From Chitinophagaceae bacterium DXS (GTDB taxonomy: Bacteria > Bacteroidota > Bacteroidia > Chitinophagales > Chitinophagaceae), in contig CP128386.1 of NCBI GenBank assembly GCA_030345135.1, positions 6,493,623-6,557,622 of the forward strand: DNA of 64,000 nucleotides. The letters are read 5' to 3'. This document shows positions 1 through 9,447 of the stretch, in pieces. The notes beneath the pieces are model-generated. The model made no database searches. It had not been told where the DNA came from and was given only the letters and a program-made list of their open reading frames with translations. A program made the translations under genes and the position numbers. Every line of letters begins with the position of its first letter. The first letter of the stretch is position 1.

Positions 1-2
1 GC

Positions 3-683
3 CTGGCTTATATTTCGGAAAGTGTATCGGATTCCATCGCCCATCTTAATCCCGATTATTTCGGCAAAGGCAGGGTTAAGGTAAGCTACCCTGAACTCAG
101 TTATTCACTTCAGTATTTTAATGTTGATTATAACGCATACCCCAACCGGGGTTTCATGGGCGACTTTACGATCACAAAGCGTGGCTTCACTCCGGAGATG
201 AATATGTGGAACCTGGAAGGGCATGCTATTTACACTTACCCGGTGTTTAAAAAGACACAGGTGCAGGGACAGGCCGCGTTTAGTATCAGGGCTCCATTTG
301 ATCAGCCTTACTACAATACCCAGCTTTTTGGATATGGTGCGCTTTATATGCGTGGTCTGGAGTACTACGTGGTTGATGGTGTTATAGGCGGCATGTTAAG
401 AGGCACATTAAGGCAGGATGTACTTTCATTCAAGATCAAGACTTCTGCGAAGTCAAAAACCCATAGCGTAATACCCTTCCGTTTTTTACTCAAAACATAT
501 GGCGACCTTGGATACGCTTATACGCGTGATGCAGGGACAAGCATGCTTTCAAACAAACTTTTACATACCTACGGATTTGGACTTGATATTGTGACTGTCT
601 ACGATATTGTGTTGAAATTTGAGTATAGTTTCAATCAGTTGGGAGATAAAGCACTGTTCTTCCACACCAGGTCAGATTTTTAA
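3..683 (+). CDS. C-terminal part of an Omp85/BamA-TamA-like outer membrane barrel protein (5' end outside window)
   Basis: The reading frame is open from the first bases to a TAA at 681-683, so the start lies left of the window. About 226 residues are visible. They alternate polar and aromatic residues as in transmembrane beta strands, contain an MRGLEYY segment that resembles the [VI]RG[FY] loop motif of Omp85 proteins, and end in a C-terminal Phe, as is usual for barrel proteins inserted by the Bam machinery. An envelope-assembly or surface-antigen role fits the neighbourhood (uppS, bamA, ompH). POTRA domains, if any, would be in the missing part. The exact subfamily (TamA/TamL versus another D15 protein) cannot be told. 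Confidence 0.6.
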   Translation: MAYISESVSDSIAHLNPDYFGKGRVKVSYPELSYSLQYFNVDYNAYPNRGFMGDFTITKRGFTPEMNMWNLEGHAIYTYPVFKKTQVQGQAAFSIRAPFDQPYYNTQLFGYGALYMRGLEYYVVDGVIGGMLRGTLRQDVLSFKIKTSAKSKTHSVIPFRFLLKTYGDLGYAYTRDAGTSMLSNKLLHTYGFGLDIVTVYDIVLKFEYSFNQLGDKALFFHTRSDF

Positions 684-710
684 TGCCGGTTCAGCCAAAT
701 TGCAATTGGT

Positions 711-718
711 TATCTTTG
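711..718 (+). promoter_or_regulatory. Candidate -7 box TATCTTTG upstream of NAD kinase
   Basis: TATCTTTG matches the Bacteroidota -7 consensus TAnnTTTG and lies 60 bases before the nadK start, just after the stop of the preceding gene. No clear TTG -33 element at the usual 17-23 base spacing was found, so confidence is limited. Confidence 0.35.
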
Positions 719-777
719 TATCTTACAAATACGCAAGCCGTAAAGTGCTGGAGATCCGGATCCAATAATAATTAAAG

Positions 778-1656
778 ATGAAAGTAGCTATATATAGTCG
801 CGGATTAGATGATGATCAGCAGACACAATTGCTGGTATTGTTACAGGAACTGTCCAGGCAGAAAATTACTGTTTACCTTTTTAGTGTTTTGGCCGAAAGC
901 TATCCGCAATTGTTTCAATACGATTTTGACCTTCATGTATTCGCGGGTGCATACGATCTGGATGAATCAGTTGATTGCCTGATCAGTCTCGGCGGTGATG
1001 GGACCATTCTTGACGCCACCACGCTGGTTAGAAATAAGAACATCCCCATTCTCGGAATTAACTTCGGAAGACTCGGTTTTCTTGCCAGCATTGGTAAGGA
1101 AGAACTGACTTCTGCAGTAGACTCGCTGGTGAACAGCACTTTTGTGATCGACAGAAGAACCTTAGTTCATTTGGATGCGAACGTGCCTCTTTTTGGTGAA
1201 ACGCCTTTTGCCCTCAATGAATTCGCCATTCATAAAAGAGACATTTCGCCGATGATAAAAGTTCACACATATTTAAACGGCGAGTTTTTAAATACATATT
1301 GGGCTGATGGGTTAATAGTATCCACGCCAACAGGCTCTACAGGATATAGCATGAGTTGTAACGGCCCCATCCTGTTTCCTGAATCCTCCAGCTTTTTAAT
1401 AACTCCGGTGGCTCCTCATAATCTTAACGCCCGACCCATAATTGTGGCCGACAATAACGTTATTTCTTTCGAAGTCGAAGGACGCTTCGACCAGTTTATT
1501 TGCGCGCTGGATGCAAGACGCGAAATAGTGGATAAGACCATTCAGCTGGCCATCAAAAAGGAAGACTTTACCATCAGTCTCATACGGCTTAACGAGAATA
1601 GTTTCCTTTCTACGCTGCGAACTAAACTCACATGGGGATTGGATAAGCGAAATTAA
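778..1656 (+). CDS. nadK: NAD kinase
   Basis: This cytoplasmic enzyme phosphorylates NAD+ to NADP+ using ATP or polyphosphate. The 292-residue length is typical. Visible signatures are the GGDGT phosphate-binding motif (residues 72-76), the NE pair at about 147-148 and the glycine-rich segment STPTGSTGYS at about 182-191. The ATG at 778 begins the sequence MKVAIYSRG, which matches the usual N-terminal first beta strand. It sits between two outer membrane barrel genes, a familiar arrangement in Bacteroidota. Identification is secure from the motifs. Confidence 0.96.
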   Translation: MKVAIYSRGLDDDQQTQLLVLLQELSRQKITVYLFSVLAESYPQLFQYDFDLHVFAGAYDLDESVDCLISLGGDGTILDATTLVRNKNIPILGINFGRLGFLASIGKEELTSAVDSLVNSTFVIDRRTLVHLDANVPLFGETPFALNEFAIHKRDISPMIKVHTYLNGEFLNTYWADGLIVSTPTGSTGYSMSCNGPILFPESSSFLITPVAPHNLNARPIIVADNNVISFEVEGRFDQFICALDARREIVDKTIQLAIKKEDFTISLIRLNENSFLSTLRTKLTWGLDKRN

Positions 1657-1718
1657 TTTTTTGCGCACACAAGAAATTATCTTGATTTTCGTTATTAGAA
1701 CATTACTTACATTGCATT

Positions 1719-2591
1719 ATGTTTAAAAAACTACTTTTTATCCTTTGTCTTCTGTTAACCACAGCCTCCCTTAGGGCTCAATTGTACGAGAGTTTTGTAC
1801 AGGAAGGCGAATTCGGAGTGGCTGTAGGAACCGCCCATTATTTTGGCGATTTGAACACAAGGGCAGCTATAAACAGACCTAAATTCTCTGCAGGTGCTTT
1901 CTTCCGCAAACAAATCAGCAACTATATAGGCGTTAAAGTGGCGGCAAACTATGCAAGACTGGGTTATTCCGATGTATATAGTCAAAATGAAACTCAAAAA
2001 CGCCGTAACCTCAGCTTCAATACCAATATCTGGGAATTTGCTGTAAGCGGTGACTTTAATTTCTTCAAGTTTATGCCCGGCGTAGAAGGATATAATTATA
2101 CACCTTATGTGTCTCTTGGTGTAGGTGTTTTTTCTTATGACCCTTTTGCGTACCTGGACGGCAAAAAATATTTTCTTCGCCCATTGGGTACAGAAGGACA
2201 GGGATCTGCAGCTTATCCTAACAGAAAACAATACGGAACAATGGCGCTGTGCATTCCTTTATCATTCGGTTTCAAATACAGCATTAATGAGAATACCAAC
2301 GTTTTTGCTGAAATCGGGTACCGCTTTACAAATACCGATTATATAGACGATGTTAGTACCACGTACGCTGGCCAGGAAGCTTTTATCATTCCTTCTACCG
2401 GTACTGTGAACCTTCCCGACGGATCTGTGAATCCTGCATATCTTTTACAGGACAGAAGTTACGAGACTGGTTCCCCAATAGGTGTTAAGGACAGGCAACG
2501 CGGAAACAGTTCGCAAAAAGACGGTTATGCCATTTTCCAGGTAGGCGTTTCTTTCAACATCACTTCTTACCGTTGTCCAAAAGTTAAGTAG
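1719..2591 (+). CDS. DUF6089-type outer membrane beta-barrel protein
   Basis: A 290-residue protein with an N-terminal signal peptide (hydrophobic run at residues 5-18, cleavage near SLRAQ). The rest has porin-like alternation with aromatic-rich strands, including an E-x-G-x-x-x-G-x-A-H-Y-F-G-D-L start characteristic of the DUF6089 barrel family found next to nadK and uppS in Bacteroidota. It is probably an 8-10-stranded outer membrane protein of unknown function. The family assignment rests on context plus the N-terminal pattern. A hairpin terminator follows at 2614-2640. Confidence 0.72.
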   Translation: MFKKLLFILCLLLTTASLRAQLYESFVQEGEFGVAVGTAHYFGDLNTRAAINRPKFSAGAFFRKQISNYIGVKVAANYARLGYSDVYSQNETQKRRNLSFNTNIWEFAVSGDFNFFKFMPGVEGYNYTPYVSLGVGVFSYDPFAYLDGKKYFLRPLGTEGQGSAAYPNRKQYGTMALCIPLSFGFKYSINENTNVFAEIGYRFTNTDYIDDVSTTYAGQEAFIIPSTGTVNLPDGSVNPAYLLQDRSYETGSPIGVKDRQRGNSSQKDGYAIFQVGVSFNITSYRCPKVK

Positions 2592-2613
2592 TCGCTCCAT
2601 AATTTAAATATGT

Positions 2614-2640
2614 CAAAAGCCGTAATGTTTACGGCTTTTG
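2614..2640 (+). terminator. Rho-independent terminator after the DUF6089 gene
   Basis: An 11-bp perfect stem (CAAAAGCCGTA / TACGGCTTTTG) with a 5-base loop begins about 22 bases past the stop codon. The 3' arm supplies the short T tract. Confidence 0.7.
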
Positions 2641-2816
2641 TCGTTTCAATAACTTCATAAATATGCTTTTAAAATTCAAACATTAATAGAGCGTTTTTTT
2701 AATTCCCAACATTATTGAGCAACCGCCATCAAGAATAAATTAAAATTTTGTGGAGAAACCCATCGTGTTCTCATTTTGTTACCTTTGTTGTTACGCATTA
2801 ATGCGGAATTTTTTAT

Positions 2817-3578
2817 ATGTCGGACTTGAAAGAGCAAATTGATAAAAACCGTATACCTCGTCACATAGCCATAATAATGGATGGAAATGGCAGATGGGCA
2901 AAAGAAAAGGGACACGACCGGTTATATGGTCATTACCAGGGCGTTGAGAGTGTACGCAATATAGTGGAAGGAGCAGCAGAAATTGGTGTAGAATACCTTA
3001 CATTATATGCTTTTAGCACAGAAAACTGGGATCGCCCGGAATACGAGGTTGTAGGTTTGATGGAGCTACTGGTTAACACGATCAGGAAGGAAATGCCTGT
3101 ATTGCAGAAAAACAATATCCGCATGCATGTGATAGGTAATATTAAGATGATGCCCGAACATGCACAACAGGAATTAAAAGATGCTTTGGATGAAACTGCA
3201 GCTAACACCGGCCTTAACCTCGTACTCGCTCTTAGCTACAGCAGCCGCTGGGAACTTACCGAGGCGGTAAAAAACATTGCTTTAGCAGTTAAAGATGGTC
3301 ATTTAAATCCGTCCGACATAACACAGGATACTTTGCAACAATATCTCACAACACATAATTTCCCCGATCCTGAATTAATGATCCGTACAAGCGGGGAACA
3401 TAGAATAAGCAATTTTTTGCTTTATCAACTGGCCTACGCAGAATTGTATTTCACCAATACAAGATGGCCGGATTTTAGAAAAGAAAGCCTTTATGAAGCA
3501 ATTATTGATTTCCAGGGCCGTGAACGGCGTTTTGGTAAAATAAGTGAACAATTGCAATCCGAAGCAGAAGTTCAATAA
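2817..3578 (+). CDS. uppS: Isoprenyl transferase (undecaprenyl diphosphate synthase)
   Basis: This cis-prenyltransferase condenses isopentenyl units into undecaprenyl diphosphate, the lipid carrier for peptidoglycan and O-antigen. It is 253 residues long, as normal for the family. Hallmarks are IIMDGNGRWA (about residues 20-29, with the catalytic Asp), FSTENW, and RTSGEHRISNFLLYQLAYAE near residue 200. The ATG at 2817 is preceded by a TACCTTTG candidate -7 box at 2780-2787. It lies upstream of bamA, linking carrier-lipid and outer-membrane biogenesis as in other Bacteroidota. Confidence 0.96.
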   Translation: MSDLKEQIDKNRIPRHIAIIMDGNGRWAKEKGHDRLYGHYQGVESVRNIVEGAAEIGVEYLTLYAFSTENWDRPEYEVVGLMELLVNTIRKEMPVLQKNNIRMHVIGNIKMMPEHAQQELKDALDETAANTGLNLVLALSYSSRWELTEAVKNIALAVKDGHLNPSDITQDTLQQYLTTHNFPDPELMIRTSGEHRISNFLLYQLAYAELYFTNTRWPDFRKESLYEAIIDFQGRERRFGKISEQLQSEAEVQ

Positions 3579-3709
3579 AAACAAGGGCTTTTAACAAACA
3601 CTTTTAAATATTCCCGTTAATTTGCCGCACTTAAAATCAATTTACTAATGCTGCTGGAGAAATTTTGTCTCCTTGTAAGCACAGTAGCCCGGTATTAAAA
3701 CAGCTTTTA

Positions 3710-6469
3710 ATGTATAAACTGTGTAAAATTCTTGTACTTGCGAGTATAGCTAGCTTTGTTAGTTCTGCTGTATCCGCACAAGTACCCGGAAACCAATCTG
3801 ACACCACTATCACTTCTATTAACGCAGACCTCCTAAATATTTTTAACCAAAAAGTTCCCAAAAAATACAAGATTGCAAAAGTTGTAGTTACGGGTAATAA
3901 ATATTTTGATCAGGCTTTATTGCTTTCTGTAGCCGGACTACACAACGGCGACGAAATAGTAATACCGGGCGGTGATAACTTTTCAAAAGCAATTAATAAA
4001 CTCTGGTCACAAAACTATTTTAGTGATGTAGAAATTTATTTAACCAGGCTTGAAGGGAATAATATTGATGTAGAAATTGCGGTTACCGAAAGACCAAGAC
4101 TTGCAAAATATTATTTTAAAGGAGTTAAGAAAGGCGACCAGGAAGAACTGACAAAAAAAACCGGGTTGGTTTTAGGAAGGGTTGTTACGGAAAACATGAA
4201 GCGCACTGCCATTGATGGTATTGAAAAATACTATTATGAAAAAGGTTTTCGTGCAGTAAAAGTGCGTATTGACGAAAAAAGAGATACAACTTCAGCCAAC
4301 TCTCTTGTGCTGAATTTCATGATCGATAAAGGAAGTAAAGTAAGGATCAACAATATCAATTTCGGTGGCAATACTGTAAACGAACAAAAGCTTAAAGCAC
4401 AAATGAAGGGTACAAAAGAAATGTCCCGCCTTACATTGTTCCCAACTGATGACAAAGGTGGTTTGTTCGATCCGAAACACTACACGTTTCAGCAATACAT
4501 TAAGGATAACGGCTATCTGACTTTTACCAAAACAAGAAGGGTGCTCGATCCATATATCAGGCTTAAGTTCTTTAGCTCAGCAAAATTCGACGATAAAAAA
4601 TACGAAGAAGATAAAGAGAAGATCATTCAGTATTACAACTCTCTCGGTTACCGTGATGCCAATATTGAAAAAGACATGAAGTATTACAATTCCAAAGGCA
4701 ACATGAACATTGACCTGAAGGTTAATGAGGGAGATAAATACTACTTCGGTAACATTACGTGGAGAGGAAATACAAAATATTCTGATTCTATTTTAACGGC
4801 GATACTTAATATCAAGAAAGGCGATATCTATAACCTGGATATCCTTAATAAGAAACTTGGTAAAAGTGTTACGCCGGAAGGTGGTGATATCAGCGGCCTT
4901 TATATGGATGATGGCTATCTTTTCTTCCAGACAAATCCCGTTGAAACGCGCGTCTATAATGACACCATCGATTACGAGATCCGTATGATGGAAGGTCCGC
5001 AGGCAACTATTAAGCACGTTACAATCAGTGGTAACGAAAAAACAAAAGAGTATGTTATCCGTCGTGAATTGAGAACAATGCCGGGTGAAAAATTCAGCCG
5101 TACAGATCTAATCCGTTCTCAGCGCGAACTGGCCAATCTTGGTTATTTCAACCAGGAGAAAATAAATCCGAACGTTGTTCCTGATCAGGCAGATGGAACG
5201 GTGGACATTAACTGGAGCCTTGAAGAAAAATCAAGCGATCAGTTGGAGCTCAGTGCCGGTTTCGGTGGTGGTATTGGGTTAACGGGTACACTGGGTGTTA
5301 CATTCAATAACTTTTCCATTAGAAATATTCTTCACAAAGAAGCATGGGATCCGTTGCCAATGGGTGATGGTCAGAAACTGAGTGTGCGTGTACAAAGTAA
5401 CGGACGTGCATATCGTTCGTACAACCTGTCCTTTACTGAACCATGGCTGGGTGGTAAGAGAAGAAACTCGTTGTCATTTAATATATATGACACTAAATTC
5501 TCAAACGCTTACGATCCTGTTACACGTACGTACACAAGGGTGAATGCCAATAACTCTTACTTTAAAACAACCGGTGCTTCAATCGGTTTGGGTAAGCAGT
5601 TGAAATGGCCTGATGACTATTTCTCCTTAACCTTTGCACTTAGTTATGTAAGGTATCACCTACACAACTATGTAATTGATTATACATTAAAACTTCCTGA
5701 CGGCAGTATATTTAATAACGGTTATTCAAATAACCTGAGCTTGAAGGTTGCACTGCAACGTTCTTCAATCAGCTCTCCGATCTTCCCGACCAGTGGATCT
5801 AACTTCCTGGCAAGTTTGCAGTTAACTCCGCCTTATTCACTGATGGATCCATCGTTGACCAAGTCTGCGAATCCTTACCAATGGATCGAATACCATAAAT
5901 GGAAGTTCACCGGTGAATGGTACGTACCAATTGGTAAACCTGGTGGGCCTGAAAGAAACAAGCAACTTGTGTTGAAGGCTGCGGCCAAATACGGCTTCCT
6001 GGGCAGGTACAACCCCGATCTGCAGGTTTCACCATTCGAGCGCTTCCAGGTGGGTGACGCAGGTATAAGTAACAGCTACGCATTATTAGGATACGACATC
6101 ATTGCGCATAGAGGATATCCTGTGTACCAGACTTCAGATCCTACAGTAAACCCGGATCAAAGCGGTGCGTCTCAATACTTCACCATGTTTAACAAATACA
6201 CGGTTGAGTTGCGTTATCCATTAAGCCTTAACCCAAGCAGTACCATTTATGGTCTTACGTTCTTCGAAGCTGCGAATGGTTGGTACTCATTTAAAGATTA
6301 TAACCCGTTCAGGTTACGTCGGTCCGTGGGTGTTGGTATGCGTTTCTTCCTGCCAATGTTTGGTTTGCTTGGATTTGACTACGGTATCGGTTTAGACAGG
6401 ATCACTCCTGGCGGAAGCCTTAAGGATGCTGCCAAGTTTACCTTCATGTTAGGCTTCGAACCCGAATAA
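3710..6469 (+). CDS. bamA: Outer membrane protein assembly factor BamA
   Basis: The Omp85 core of the Bam machinery folds and inserts beta-barrel proteins into the outer membrane. From the ATG at 3710 it has 919 residues with a clear signal peptide (hydrophobic core ILVLASIASFV, then SAVSAQ). An upstream TTG at 3665 would only add residues in front of this signal peptide, so the ATG is preferred. Several POTRA repeats (for example KVVVTGNKYF and HVTISGNEKTKEYVIRREL) occupy about residues 45-500. The barrel follows, with ELSAGFGGG at its start and a terminal ...FTFMLGFEPE. Two ompH/skp-like chaperone genes follow closely. Confidence 0.93.
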   Translation: MYKLCKILVLASIASFVSSAVSAQVPGNQSDTTITSINADLLNIFNQKVPKKYKIAKVVVTGNKYFDQALLLSVAGLHNGDEIVIPGGDNFSKAINKLWSQNYFSDVEIYLTRLEGNNIDVEIAVTERPRLAKYYFKGVKKGDQEELTKKTGLVLGRVVTENMKRTAIDGIEKYYYEKGFRAVKVRIDEKRDTTSANSLVLNFMIDKGSKVRINNINFGGNTVNEQKLKAQMKGTKEMSRLTLFPTDDKGGLFDPKHYTFQQYIKDNGYLTFTKTRRVLDPYIRLKFFSSAKFDDKKYEEDKEKIIQYYNSLGYRDANIEKDMKYYNSKGNMNIDLKVNEGDKYYFGNITWRGNTKYSDSILTAILNIKKGDIYNLDILNKKLGKSVTPEGGDISGLYMDDGYLFFQTNPVETRVYNDTIDYEIRMMEGPQATIKHVTISGNEKTKEYVIRRELRTMPGEKFSRTDLIRSQRELANLGYFNQEKINPNVVPDQADGTVDINWSLEEKSSDQLELSAGFGGGIGLTGTLGVTFNNFSIRNILHKEAWDPLPMGDGQKLSVRVQSNGRAYRSYNLSFTEPWLGGKRRNSLSFNIYDTKFSNAYDPVTRTYTRVNANNSYFKTTGASIGLGKQLKWPDDYFSLTFALSYVRYHLHNYVIDYTLKLPDGSIFNNGYSNNLSLKVALQRSSISSPIFPTSGSNFLASLQLTPPYSLMDPSLTKSANPYQWIEYHKWKFTGEWYVPIGKPGGPERNKQLVLKAAAKYGFLGRYNPDLQVSPFERFQVGDAGISNSYALLGYDIIAHRGYPVYQTSDPTVNPDQSGASQYFTMFNKYTVELRYPLSLNPSSTIYGLTFFEAANGWYSFKDYNPFRLRRSVGVGMRFFLPMFGLLGFDYGIGLDRITPGGSLKDAAKFTFMLGFEPE

Positions 6470-6495
6470 TATATTACCTTTCCAAAAACTATTGT

Positions 6496-7017
6496 ATGAA
6501 ACGTATAGTGTTTTTAATAGCAATGGCAACATTTGCTACCCTTAGCGTAAACGCACAGAAATATGCCATTATAGATACAAGGTATATTTTAGATAAAATG
6601 CCTGAATACAAGGATGCGGAAAAGAAGCTGCAAATGGTGAGTGAACAGTGGCAGAAAGAAATTGATCAGAAACAGGCAGACCTGGATAAAATGTATAAAG
6701 ACTATGATGCTGAGCAATTTATGCTCAGTGATGAGTTGAAAAAGAAGCGTGAAGACGAACTTTTTAACAGAGAAAAAGAGGTGAGGGATCTGCAGAAAAA
6801 ACGTTTTGGTTACGAAGGTGATCTGTTCAAAGAAAGACAAAAACTGGTAAAGCCCGTTCAGGATAAAGTTTACAACGCAGTTCAAAAAATAGCCGCGGCA
6901 CGTGCATATGATTTTGTGCTTGACAAGAGTGAAGGAATTACGGTTATATTTGCCGATCCCAAACTGGACAAGAGCCAGGACGTGTTAAACGAATTGGGTA
7001 TAAAAGCAACAAATTAA
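6496..7017 (+). CDS. OmpH/Skp-family periplasmic chaperone
   Basis: A 173-residue protein with a signal peptide ending at VNAQ, followed by KYAIIDTRYILDKMPEY, the usual start of OmpH/Skp proteins. A long charged coiled-coil region (about residues 40-120, rich in K, E, D and Q) forms the tentacles, and the segment ending DKSEGITVIFADPKLDKSQDVL closes the body domain. Skp holds unfolded outer membrane proteins in the periplasm for delivery to BamA. It starts 26 bases after bamA and is probably cotranscribed with it. Confidence 0.9.
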   Translation: MKRIVFLIAMATFATLSVNAQKYAIIDTRYILDKMPEYKDAEKKLQMVSEQWQKEIDQKQADLDKMYKDYDAEQFMLSDELKKKREDELFNREKEVRDLQKKRFGYEGDLFKERQKLVKPVQDKVYNAVQKIAAARAYDFVLDKSEGITVIFADPKLDKSQDVLNELGIKATN

Positions 7018-7067
7018 ATTAAACTCAAATAGACAATCAACAAAACAAAAACACAATCACTACAACA

Positions 7068-7691
7068 ATGAAAAAGGTTTTCTTTTCTATGCTGTTGCTG
7101 GCAGCTCTGTTTGTAACAGGAACTTCAGCAAAAGCTCAATCCTCACCCGTGAAAATCGGCGTTTTTGATATCGAAATGATGGTAAGAGCAATGCCGGGTG
7201 CGGCTAAGGTTGACACTTTGGTGGCATTATACGAGAGAGACTCGTTACAGGCGGAATATCAATTCTACTACAAAGAATTTCAGCGTTTAGATAGCACATG
7301 GAAGGCTGATTCAGCTACCAACAAACCAAAAACCGTATTGGACCTGGTTGCTCAGCAGCGTCAACAGGTGGGAATGAACATTGCTTACTGGCAACAGATC
7401 GCTCAACAGAAATCTGAGCAAAAAAGAGCAGTTTTGTCTCAACCAATGACAGAACAGGTAATCAATGCTTATAAAAAAGTGCTTGATACAAGAAAATACG
7501 CTTTGGTATTGAAACCAGGAAGCTACGAAGTTGGTGTATCTACTATTGAAAACGTGTTCCAATACGTGGCAAAAGAGCTGAAGATTAAACTGCCTGATGA
7601 ATTAGGCGGAGATCTGCAGGAAGAAAGCAAAGCTGCACCTGCAGCCGGTGGCGCAGCAAAACAGCCTGCAGGCGGTGCAAAAACCAAATAA
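7068..7691 (+). CDS. OmpH/Skp-like periplasmic protein, copy 1 of a tandem pair
   Basis: A 207-residue protein with a signal peptide (cleavage after TSAKAQ) and the OmpH-like start VKIGVFDIEMMVRAMPGA. A helical middle follows (about residues 60-150), and the tail is a low-complexity run of Ala, Gly and Lys. It is nearly identical along most of its length to the next gene at 7922, so the two arose by a recent tandem duplication. It lacks the strongly charged coiled coil of the classical Skp protein upstream, so the chaperone role is inferred from family resemblance and position after bamA. Confidence 0.8.
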   Translation: MKKVFFSMLLLAALFVTGTSAKAQSSPVKIGVFDIEMMVRAMPGAAKVDTLVALYERDSLQAEYQFYYKEFQRLDSTWKADSATNKPKTVLDLVAQQRQQVGMNIAYWQQIAQQKSEQKRAVLSQPMTEQVINAYKKVLDTRKYALVLKPGSYEVGVSTIENVFQYVAKELKIKLPDELGGDLQEESKAAPAAGGAAKQPAGGAKTK

Positions 7692-7708
7692 ATAAAACTT
7701 AATATTAT

Positions 7709-7745
7709 AAAAACCACGCAATAGCATTGCGTGGTTTTTTATTTT
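7709..7745 (+). terminator. Rho-independent terminator after OmpH-like copy 1
   Basis: A 13-bp perfect stem (AAAAACCACGCAA / TTGCGTGGTTTTT) with a 5-base loop is followed by a T-rich tail. An almost identical terminator follows copy 2, so it was part of the duplicated unit. Confidence 0.9.
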
Positions 7746-7921
7746 TGCGCCCTGAATAAGCGCTTGGAGAGTAATTTGCCAGGAACGGTGTCTAAACAAA
7801 GTTAAAAGTTGATTGTAAATTTTATTAAAAGTCGTTGAAGCGCGCGAATTTCCTATATTCACAAATCAAGATTTAAACTCACAAAGAGAAACAACAAACA
7901 AACAACACAATCACAAGTACA

Positions 7922-8548
7922 ATGAAAAAGGTTTTCTTTTCTATGCTGTTGCTGGCAGCGCTGTTTGTAACAGGAACATCAGCAAAAGCTCAATCTTCAC
8001 CAGTGAGAATTGGCGTTTTTGATATTGATATGATGGTGAGAGCTATGCCTGGTGCGCCACATGTTGATACTTTGGTTGCGCTTTACGAAAGAGATTCTTT
8101 GCAAGCTGAATATCAGTTTTATTACAGGGAATTTCAACGTTTGGACAGCACTTTCAAGGGCGACTCTGCAGCAGGAAAACCAAAAAGTGTTTTGGACCTG
8201 GTAGCACAACAGCGCCAGCAGGTGGGAATGAATATTGCTTACTGGCAGCAGATCGCACAACAAAAATCTGAGCAAAAAAGAGCAGTATTGTCTCAGTCTA
8301 TGTACGAGCAGGTAGTAAACGCTTACAAGAAAGTTCTTGATGCAAGAAAATATACACTGGTATTAAAACCAGGAGCATATGAAGTGGGCCTTTCAACCAT
8401 AGAAAACGTGTTTCAGTATGTAGCAAAAGAATTGAAGATAAAACTGCCTGACGAACTTGGTGGCGATCTTCAGGACGAAAAACCAGCAACTGGCGGAAGC
8501 ACAGGAGCCGGAGCAGCGAAACCAGCAACCGGTGCAAAACCTAAATAA
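7922..8548 (+). CDS. OmpH/Skp-like periplasmic protein, copy 2 of a tandem pair
   Basis: A 208-residue paralogue of the gene at 7068. It has the same signal peptide (MKKVFFSMLLLAALFV), the same FDI-x-MMVRAMPGA start and the same helical middle. Differences concentrate in a few substitutions and in the C-terminal low-complexity tail (Gly, Ala, Pro, Lys, Thr). The A-rich, C-containing upstream stretch is also similar between the copies. It has its own terminator at 8567-8604 and sits directly before murI. A periplasmic chaperone-like function is inferred from the family. Confidence 0.8.
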   Translation: MKKVFFSMLLLAALFVTGTSAKAQSSPVRIGVFDIDMMVRAMPGAPHVDTLVALYERDSLQAEYQFYYREFQRLDSTFKGDSAAGKPKSVLDLVAQQRQQVGMNIAYWQQIAQQKSEQKRAVLSQSMYEQVVNAYKKVLDARKYTLVLKPGAYEVGLSTIENVFQYVAKELKIKLPDELGGDLQDEKPATGGSTGAGAAKPATGAKPK

Positions 8549-8566
8549 ATTACATCTGTTAATTAT

Positions 8567-8604
8567 AAAAACCACGCAAAACACACTGCGTGGTTTTTTA
8601 TTTT
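8567..8604 (+). terminator. Rho-independent terminator after OmpH-like copy 2
   Basis: A 12-bp stem (AAAAACCACGCA / TGCGTGGTTTTT) with an 8-base loop is followed by a T tract. The tail runs into TATTTTTG (8599-8606), a -7-like box only 4 bases before the murI start, so terminator and next promoter may overlap. Confidence 0.88.
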
Positions 8605-8610
8605 TGAAGA

Positions 8611-9447
8611 ATGGAAAAAGGACCAATAGGCGTATTTGATTCGGGCTACGGCGGCCTGACTGTTTTAAAGGAGATTGTGCATCTGCTGCCACAGTATGAT
8701 TATATTTATTTGGGTGACAATGCGAGGGCTCCATACGGACCACGTTCTTTTGAAACTGTTTATCAGTACACGCTCCAGTGTGTAAAATGGTTTTTTAAAC
8801 AAGGCTGTCCTTTGGTTGTATTGGCTTGCAACACGGCCTCCGCGAAGGCTTTGCGGACCATTCAGCAAAATGATCTCGCCAAAATAGATCCCTCTAAGAG
8901 AGTGCTCGGGGTTATCAGACCTACAACTGAAATTATTGGACAATATTCTCCCGCAAAAAAAGTCGGGATCATGGCGACTAACGGTACGGTTCAATCAAAG
9001 TCTTACCAGATTGAAATTGAAAAGTTTTATCCGGACTTAGAAGTTTATCAGCAGGCTTGCCCTGTTTTGGTTCCATTGATTGAAAACGGAGAATATGATA
9101 ACTCCGGAACAGATTTTTTCATAAAAAAATATACCAATGCCCTAATGATGCAGGATAAAAACATCGATACTGTTTTGCTTGCCTGCACACATTATCCGCT
9201 GATAAAAGAAAAAATACAGGCTTCATTGCCTGACAATGTCCAGGTAATCGCGCAGGGGTCAATTGTCGCTAATAGCTTGCTGGATTATTTGCAGCGCCAT
9301 CCTGAAATGGAAGAACGACTTACTAAAAACAACGCTCTCAATTTTTATACAACAGACTCCACAGATGACTTTGACCAAAACGGCAGCGTTTTCTTTGGAC
9401 AAACGGTGCGTTCGAAACATCTGGATCTGAATTCAATTAGCTGCTAG
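8611..9447 (+). CDS. murI: Glutamate racemase
   Basis: This enzyme interconverts L- and D-glutamate in the cytoplasm and supplies D-Glu for peptidoglycan. It has 278 residues, the usual length. GVFDSGYGGLTVL at residues 7-19 carries the substrate-binding DSG. The two catalytic cysteines are in ACNTASA and ACTHYPL. The start ATG follows a terminator by only a few bases. Placement after bamA/ompH genes is common in Bacteroidota. Confidence 0.95.
   Translation: MEKGPIGVFDSGYGGLTVLKEIVHLLPQYDYIYLGDNARAPYGPRSFETVYQYTLQCVKWFFKQGCPLVVLACNTASAKALRTIQQNDLAKIDPSKRVLGVIRPTTEIIGQYSPAKKVGIMATNGTVQSKSYQIEIEKFYPDLEVYQQACPVLVPLIENGEYDNSGTDFFIKKYTNALMMQDKNIDTVLLACTHYPLIKEKIQASLPDNVQVIAQGSIVANSLLDYLQRHPEMEERLTKNNALNFYTTDSTDDFDQNGSVFFGQTVRSKHLDLNSISC

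Noticed and set aside
3665-3709. TTG start for BamA
   Set aside because: It would place 15 residues in front of a good signal peptide; the ATG at 3710 gives a normal signal sequence.
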